Shown: positions 57,883-64,000 of the stretch, in pieces | Layout: every line of letters starts with the position of its first letter | Numbering within the stretch: the first letter of the stretch is position 1 | Source of the DNA: Cherax quadricarinatus | Taxonomy: Eukaryota; Arthropoda; Malacostraca; Decapoda; Parastacidae | Assembly: GCF_038502225.1 (NCBI RefSeq) | Contig: NW_027195247.1 | Coordinates: 110,001-174,000 of the forward strand | Direction of reading: 5' to 3' | DNA: 64,000 nucleotides | Made by a program: the position numbers and the translations under genes | The notes under the pieces: generated by a model | What the model was told of the DNA's origin: nothing | Database searches by the model: none | The model's input: the letters and a program-made list of their open reading frames with translations, nothing else

Positions 57883-58880
57883 TAAAATCTTCAAACATTG
57901 GATTTGACTCAGTGAGTGAGTCACTGATATAACAATGTTTTCTTGTTGCTACACTGTATCTTTGCAGATAGGAATGATGTCATATTGTGCGTTACTTTGT
58001 TAGGGGCTTTTCTTGGTTGGTCTCAACATTTGTGACTCGGACTATATCACCCGTGACTTTGTTGTCAGTCCTGCATGAGTCCTCAAGTACCCATAATTTC
58101 TCACAATTTCTTGCCTAAAAACTCTAAAAAAAACATCTTTGATATGTTTGGCTACAGGTTTTGTTTAGACCTTAACGCTGCTGTATACGCCGTGTTCCCT
58201 GCAAAAGCAGGGAACACAGCAGTGTCTTGTGAAAGTACTGGAAATATGACATTATTCAGAAGATTTCGACCATTTTTTGGATAGGTGTGCTGACAAGTAC
58301 ATTACATATTCACTACATTTTTGAATAGTTGTTCTGACACTCTTGAATTTTTCGATGGTTGCACATTATGGGGTGCGGGTTAGTTTTCAATAACTGCAAC
58401 TGATTCCGGTGATACTGGATCTGTACAAGACCTTCAGGTCAACGGGCAGGGGTTGTGTACTGTTCTCTCAGACTTTACGAATCTGCTGTCACCGTCTGTG
58501 TTATCTTCTGAGCTCTGTCTTACATTTTGAATATTGTCATGAAAACTTTCCTGTTTTGTGAGAGTTCTTTGCTCAGTGTTAGTAGCAGGCCAAGCCTGTA
58601 CAAGTTAACTCGCTCACTGGCTCTGTCATCACTACCACAAATGGAGCAGTGGTGCCACCACGTCGAATCAGATACCAGCGCTAGTCACTAGAAGCTCTTC
58701 CGTACCTAGTACACTACTAATGTAATCTTCATCCTATTAAAGACTTGTAAATTATAGGTAATAGCTCAAATAGGTAAAAAAAAAAAACTATACACAGTAT
58801 AACTTCTCCAACGACGCGACAGTAACGGCATCGTCTGACATGATCACTGCAACACGGAAACCTCTGGTACTTTCTTCTTA
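57883..58880. other. Unique sequence with one strong hairpin
   Basis: No gene recognised. Inverted repeat gccgtgttccctgc/gcagggaacacagc at 58189-58202 and 58207-58220 with an aaaa loop. Confidence 0.45.
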
Positions 58881-58881
58881 A

Positions 58882-59014
<133 letters not shown>

Positions 59015-59149
59015 CACCTTTCCCTTTTCTCCGAATGCGAGGCAAATGCAAGATGGCGGCTGGCTAGCACAGGCTGGTGGGCGGTACATTTGGGTCAGGC
59101 AGTGCATTTAAAGGCGAGAGATTTGTCCGAGGGGGTCAATAACTCTGGC

Positions 59150-59260
59150 CGGGACTACACCACCCAACCACCCTCAACACCCCCCCCCTCCACCACAACC
59201 CCTACCCTCTCCCCCATCATCCCCACTCCCATCACCCCCCCCCCCTACCACCACTCTTCT
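59150..59260. repeat. C-rich low-complexity tract
   Basis: ccaccctcaacacccccccc-type sequence with CCCC runs. Confidence 0.8.
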
Positions 59261-59454
59261 TGCTCGCTAAATGAAGTGTAGCCAGATACGAGGTGAAGAA
59301 AATGGGAAAACATGTTACCAAAAAAAAGGTGGGATTAAGTCGGCATAGAAAACGGTGAGATGGGAAAAGGGAGATGGAAGAAGAAAACGGGATGACGAAG
59401 GGAAACAGGAAGATGCAGAAGGTGGAAATTGGTATTTTAATATTGTTTTTACAC

Positions 59455-59518
59455 AAATAACCCGCCCATAGAAGAGAGGAGCTTACGACGACGTTTCGGT
59501 CCGACTTGGACTGACCTG
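59455..59518 (-). mobile_element. Penelope-like terminus relic, family gamma
   Basis: Minus strand: ccaagtcggaccgaaacgtc and gtcgtaagctcctctcttct. GTCC..GGAC stem followed by GAAACGUC has the shape of the hammerhead stem II and GAAA block, but the CUGAUGA box is not clear. Confidence 0.5.
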
Positions 59519-59519
59519 T

Positions 59520-59569
59520 TATTTTTATTTTTATAATTATTATTTGTTGCTATTATTATTATTATTATT

Positions 59570-59602
<33 letters not shown>

Positions 59603-59668
59603 GCTGTTGTTGTTGTTGTTGTTGTTATTGTTGTTGTTGTTGTTATTGTTGTTGTTGTTATTGTTGTA
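59520..59668. repeat. (ATT)n and (GTT)n microsatellite
   Basis: Trinucleotide array with TTATTG interruptions. Confidence 0.95.
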
Positions 59669-59689
59669 AAAACAGAATAGTTTTGATCC

Positions 59690-60175
59690 ATGCTGTAACT
59701 GGAGAATGACTCATCCGATCGGCTCCAAATTTCCACCACTGGTGTGGTTTCCTGAACAAAACTCGCGCTGTCATTGGCTGCCATAAGTTCCAGTTTAGTA
59801 ATTTTAATGAATATTGATATTCATCTTTCATTCACTAACTAAAGAACGCTTCTTCTGATAGGTTTCAAACTCTCGCAGACGATGTAGTCTATAATAAGGA
59901 TGATAACTCATGAGTTTAGTCAGTGTAGCTGAAAAATTATAAATTTTACTGAAATAATTAAAAAAAACTTGGAATTCTTGGGGTCAGATCAATTACTGGA
60001 AAATGCGTTGCCTGATCGGGTTCAAACTTTTACCATTGGTAGGCTTTATTAAAACACAGGTTTTCACTGACTTTAAGCAGCAGTGTAATTTCAGTTTGCT
60101 AATTTTAAGGAAGTTGTTTCTCATGCAGTAACTAAAAAATGCCTCTTCTGATCAGCTTCAAACCCTAAATGTGTG
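59690..60175. repeat. ~145-bp degenerate repeat, inverted relative to 32.9-34.1 kb
   Basis: gtaactggagaatgactcat followed by ccgatcggctccaaattt recurs diverged at 59695, 59838, 59991 and 60125 (143, 153 and 134 bp apart). It is the reverse complement of the motif at 33.6-34.1 kb. A weak further copy may be at 61.65 kb. Confidence 0.6.
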
Positions 60176-60298
60176 TATCTCAATAGTAAATATTTTTTGT
60201 ATTAATTTTGGGATGCGTGGGAGTTCAGATGCTGATTTTTATTTACCAACTTCATCAGGATTACAGAGAATTTTGAATAGAATGTAAATGAGAAAAGT

Positions 60299-60390
60299 TG
60301 ATAAATTAGACACATGTGCAACTCTTGGGTATCTTTATTGAGGAAACGTTTCGCCACACAGTGGCTTCATCAGTCCATACAAAGGAGAAT
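60299..60390 (-). mobile_element. Penelope-like terminus, family beta, best preserved
   Basis: Minus strand: ggactgatgaagccactgtg, tggcgaaacgtttcctcaat, aaagatacccaagagttgca, catgtgtctaatttatcaac. Same terminus as in the foldback at 33.03-33.10 kb. Flanking sequence shows no Penelope coding region. Confidence 0.75.
60342..60376 (-). ncRNA. Minimal hammerhead ribozyme motif, canonical core
   Basis: Minus strand: stem I GGA (60376-60374) with UCC (60344-60342); CUGAUGA (60373-60367); A; stem II GCCAC (60365-60361), loop UGU, GUGGC (60357-60353); GAAA (60352-60349); palindromic ACGU (60349-60346), which allows a dimeric stem III; candidate cleavage-site base U at 60345. All conserved core residues are present. 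Confidence 0.72.
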
Positions 60391-60890
60391 CTTGAAGAAC
60401 AGGAGGAGAATGAGGTAATCAGTCCCTCAACCTTGAGTCGATGTGGTCAGTCCATCAATCTTGAAAAGTAAAACGGGAAAAAACTCAGAGGTTTTATGGT
60501 GTTTTTTAAGATTCAGGCGGCGAGACTTTCCTAGTTTACGGAACATTATCAACAACATTTTTATTAGCGGAGAACGCCACATTAATGGACTATTTACATG
60601 CCTGGGTGACCTTAGCACAATGTTACATAGGCCATTCCAAAATTTTTGTTACCGTGTGATAGGTGGAGACAGGCTTCTCTAATCCTTTACAAAATTTCAA
60701 CAGTCGTGTTTCGTACTTAGTTGAAACTTTGTATATTTAATAGTGCAAACCCCTTTTCTGCATCATTTTTCAGGAGGTGGTCAATTTTACTTAGAGAAAA
60801 GTTTTAATTTATTTAGGCCTTCGTAGGTCCTAAATTTTTTTTTGTGTTTTGGAAATTGTAAAAATGGTAACGCGGCTTTTCGCACGCTAA
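60390..60890. other. Unique sequence between Penelope-like relic and LINE A2
   Basis: gtggtcagtccatcaatctt right of the relic is probably still element sequence. The rest shows no gene. Confidence 0.4.
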
Positions 60891-60892
60891 CT

Positions 60893-61512
60893 TCCGATGG
60901 TGCAATCTGATTGTCTGGAATATTGCTGCACACTAACAGCACCTTTCAGTGCAGGTGAAATTGCTGACCTAGAAAATGTACAGAGGACCTTCACGGCGCG
61001 CATAACGGAGATAAAACACCTCAATTACTGGGAGCGCTTGAGGTTCCTCAACCTGTACTCCTTAGAATGTAGGCGGGAGAGATACATGATTATATACACT
61101 TGGAAAATCTTAGAGGGACTAGTACCGAACTTGCACACGAAAATCACTCACAACGAAAACAAAAGACTTGGCAGACGATGCAACATCCCCTCAGTGAAAA
61201 GCAGGGGTGTCACTATCATGATAAGAGACAACACAATAAGTGTCAGGGGCCCAAGACTGTTCAACTGCCTCCCAGCATACATAAAGGGGATTTCCAATAG
61301 ACCCCTGGCAGTCTTCAAGAAGGCGCTGGACAGGCACCTAAAGTCAGTACCTGACCAGCCGGGCTGTGGTTCGTATGTCGGGTTACGTGCGGCCAACAGT
61401 GCCAGCCTGGTTCATCAGGCCTTGATCCACCATGAGGCCTGGTCACGGACCAGGCCGCGGGGGCGTTGACCCCCGAAACCCTCTCCAGGTATATTCCAGG
61501 TAACTCTCGCAT
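60893..61512 (+). pseudogene. CR1-like LINE family A2, 3' copy
   Basis: A 190-residue open frame: SDCLEYCCTLTAPFSAGEIA, NVQRTFTARITEIKHLNYWE, LNLYSLECRRERYMIIYTWK, GPRLFNCLPAYIKG and [20 protein letters not shown] to SRTRPRGR and a stop. C-terminal domain of ORF2 only; about three quarters identical by eye to the 44.8-kb copy, so an older or different subfamily. Tail: ctctccaggtatattccagg. Confidence 0.87.
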
Positions 61513-61859
61513 ACTGATAACTTAATAACACAACTTGTGAAGAGCTTCAAGATCAATGTGGTTAAGTATTTCACCACATTGTTGCTTGTCGCACCTTTGA
61601 AAAGTTTGAATTAGATTTACATTCTGTAGTATCCTAATTAAAAAAAAATGCTGAAGAAATTTGGGTATTAGGTTCCATATGATGACCTGTGATTGCCTCT
61701 TCTGATTCCTTTTAAATCTTCGATGGTAATATTCAACTTCAATATTAACTGTAGCCGCACTCTGCACTATTCCAATCGCAAGCATTGAGGCACAGGGGAC
61801 TGAAGTTATGGAAAACGGGGATACCTTCCTCGGATCACCTCGAGACAAAAATTAATCTA
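61513..61859. other. Unique non-coding stretch
   Basis: No gene recognised; tgattgcctcttctgattcc near 61690 may be a weak copy of the ~145-bp repeat. Confidence 0.4.
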
Positions 61860-62573
<714 letters not shown>

Positions 62574-62669
62574 CATGGGCTGATAATTCCCCCCAGCCTC
62601 TCTAGCGCTGCCTTTAATTACATTTTAATAATATATTTCCTTTCGGATGAAGTTTGTGGATGGGGCGGG

Positions 62670-62752
62670 AGCAGATGGAAGGGGTGGGTGGCGGTGGGCG
62701 GCGGTGGGTGGCAGTGGGCGGCGGTGGTCGGAGGTGGGCGGCAGGTGTGTGC
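62670..62752. repeat. G-rich 12-bp repeat (ggcggtgggtgg)
   Basis: Six or seven diverged units with GGG runs on the + strand. Confidence 0.8.
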
Positions 62753-62841
62753 CGACCCTCCGTGTTGCCATTCACACAAGTGGCAACAAAGTAATTGCTA
62801 TAACAAAAAACTGTAGACTGACGTCTTACATCATCAGCAAA

Positions 62842-62960
62842 GCGGCAGGTCAACCAGGCTGTGCTGGATGTGTGTGTGTTAGTGGGTCGCCAGCAGCAAC
62901 AGTCTGGTTAACCAGGCAAGCCCCAGACAAACCTAGACCAGGGCAGGGTTTGCGGGAGTA
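62842..62960 (+). mobile_element. Decayed LINE A2-like 3' end
   Basis: gtcaaccaggctgtgctgga and cagcagcaacagtctggtta match the DQPGC..ASSNSLV coding region of A2; the frame is broken. Confidence 0.55.
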
Positions 62961-63149
62961 GGAAAACTCTCGAAACTCATAAGAGGTATATCAAAGGTAG
63001 CGGTAACATTCAGACTACACAGAAATGCTTCGCTCTGACCCACGAAATCACATTACTACGACCCACGGCACCGCTATTGTGTAGTGAAGGTCGTTATTGA
63101 TCCCAGTAGCTGTTAGAGTTCAACCACACGGTCTACCAAGACGGGTACT

Positions 63150-63525
63150 GGCCAAGTAGTGTACTTACCAAGCAGTTTACCGATCAAGCAGTGTACTGAC
63201 CAAGAAGTATAATGACTAAACAGTATAATGACCAAGCAGTATACTAACCAAGCAATATACTGACCAAGCAATATACTGACCAAGCAGTATACTGCCGAAG
63301 CAGAATATTGACCAAGCAGTATACTGACCAAGCAGTATACTGACCAAGAAGTGTAATGACTAAACAGTATACTAACTAAGCAATACACTGACCAAGCAGA
63401 ATACTGACAAAGTAGTATACTGACCAAGCAGTATACTGACCAAGTAGTATACTGACCAAGCAGAATACTGACAAAGTAGTATACTGGCCAAGAAATATAC
63501 TGACCAAGCAGTATACTGCTTGGAC
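63150..63525. repeat. 16-bp degenerate tandem repeat
   Basis: gcagtatactgaccaa repeated about 22 times with substitutions and small indels. Confidence 0.9.
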
Positions 63526-63666
63526 AATAATTTATAATGGTAATTAATAGTGTATGATAATAAATTAAGTTAAATCAGACGCAGCTTCATTGAGAAAGTT
63601 CTGCATCCTAAATGAAAAATATTTTTCCCAGAGAATTTCACATTGTCGTGAGAGACGTAAGACACC

Positions 63667-64000
63667 AAGTGATGCTGAGGCTCGTATGAGAGTGACATCC
63701 AGTGATGCTGAGGCTCGTATGAGAGTGACATCCAGTGATGCTGAGGCTCGTATGAGAGTGACATCCAGTGATGCTGAGGCTCGTATGAGAGTGACATCCA
63801 GTGATGCTGAGGCTCGTATGAGAGTGACATCCAGTGATGCTGAGGCTCGTATGAGAGTGACATCCAGTGATGCTGAGGCTCGTATGAGAGTGACATCCAG
63901 TGATGCTGAGGCTCGTATGAGAGTGACATCCAGTGATGCTGAGGCTCGTATGAGAGTGACATCCAGTGATGCTGAGGCTCGTATGAGAGTGACATCCAGT
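63667..64000. repeat. 33-bp tandem repeat, 10 copies, runs off the window
   Basis: gacatccagtgatgctgagg then ctcgtatgagagt. 33 bp is in frame, so the minus strand reads MSLSYEPQHHW repeatedly. Units are virtually identical. Not considered a gene. Confidence 0.96.

Overview
The window looks like repeat-dominated intergenic or heterochromatic DNA from a eukaryote. An arthropod, and most probably a decapod crustacean (crayfish or shrimp type), is my best inference. The reasons are several CR1/Jockey-group non-LTR retrotransposon families, RTE-like fragments, tRNA-derived SINEs, Penelope-like relics with hammerhead-ribozyme motifs, very long (TA)n and (CA)n arrays and many minisatellites. The species call rests on my memory of crustacean repeats and not on a search. 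I found no host protein-coding gene, rRNA gene or convincing functional tRNA gene. Almost every long open frame is either a stop-free tandem repeat or a decayed retrotransposon.

Layout, left to right. 1-4.5 kb: 40-bp minisatellite with higher-order duplications. 4.57-6.76 kb: 29-bp minisatellite split by a LINE 3' end. 6.95-11.35 kb: a three-level nest, in which a Penelope-like relic contains a nearly full-length CR1-type LINE (ORF1 with an SGNH/GDS esterase domain; ORF2 with APE endonuclease and reverse transcriptase) that itself contains a second relic of the same Penelope family. Both relics have 12-bp target-site duplications. 11.5-16 kb and 19.6-22.3 kb: copies of a second LINE family (B), nearly all abutting (CA)n/(TG)n tracts, several head to tail. 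16-19.2 kb: two SINEs, an 85-bp tandem repeat, phased ATTGG/TGACG modules and another LINE tail. 22.3-23.3 kb: decayed RT and an (ACT)n array. 23.5-28.3 kb: 27-bp (then 36-bp) minisatellite without stop codons. 28.4-36 kb: Penelope relics, a second copy of the decayed family-C LINE, (TA)n arrays, a SINE, a degenerate ~145-bp periodic repeat and small tandem repeats. 36.1-41.8 kb: 22-bp minisatellite. 42.1-48.5 kb: another family-B LINE, a tRNA-like sequence, a family-A2 LINE, a terminal-inverted-repeat element in (TA)n, and an RTE-like LINE carrying a SINE with a 16-bp target-site duplication. 49.5-53.4 kb: (AC)n, a G-quadruplex-prone 22-bp minisatellite, purine and pyrimidine tracts, and 31/34-bp repeats. 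53.8-64 kb: LINE tails, a second SINE, a second terminal-inverted-repeat element, microsatellites, the inverted ~145-bp repeat, a textbook hammerhead core, a decayed family-A2 LINE, a long (GTT)n array and a 33-bp repeat running off the end.

The genes do not form a pathway; what links them is how mobile elements act on one another. LINE family B appears to choose (CA)n tracts. A terminal-inverted-repeat element sits in (TA)n tracts, and SINE and LINE 3' ends adjoin long (TA)n arrays. Penelope-like relics carry minimal hammerhead motifs, one family with an apparently compensatory change in the catalytic core (C3-G8 to U3-A8). Those points, and the nested insertions, are the most interesting content.
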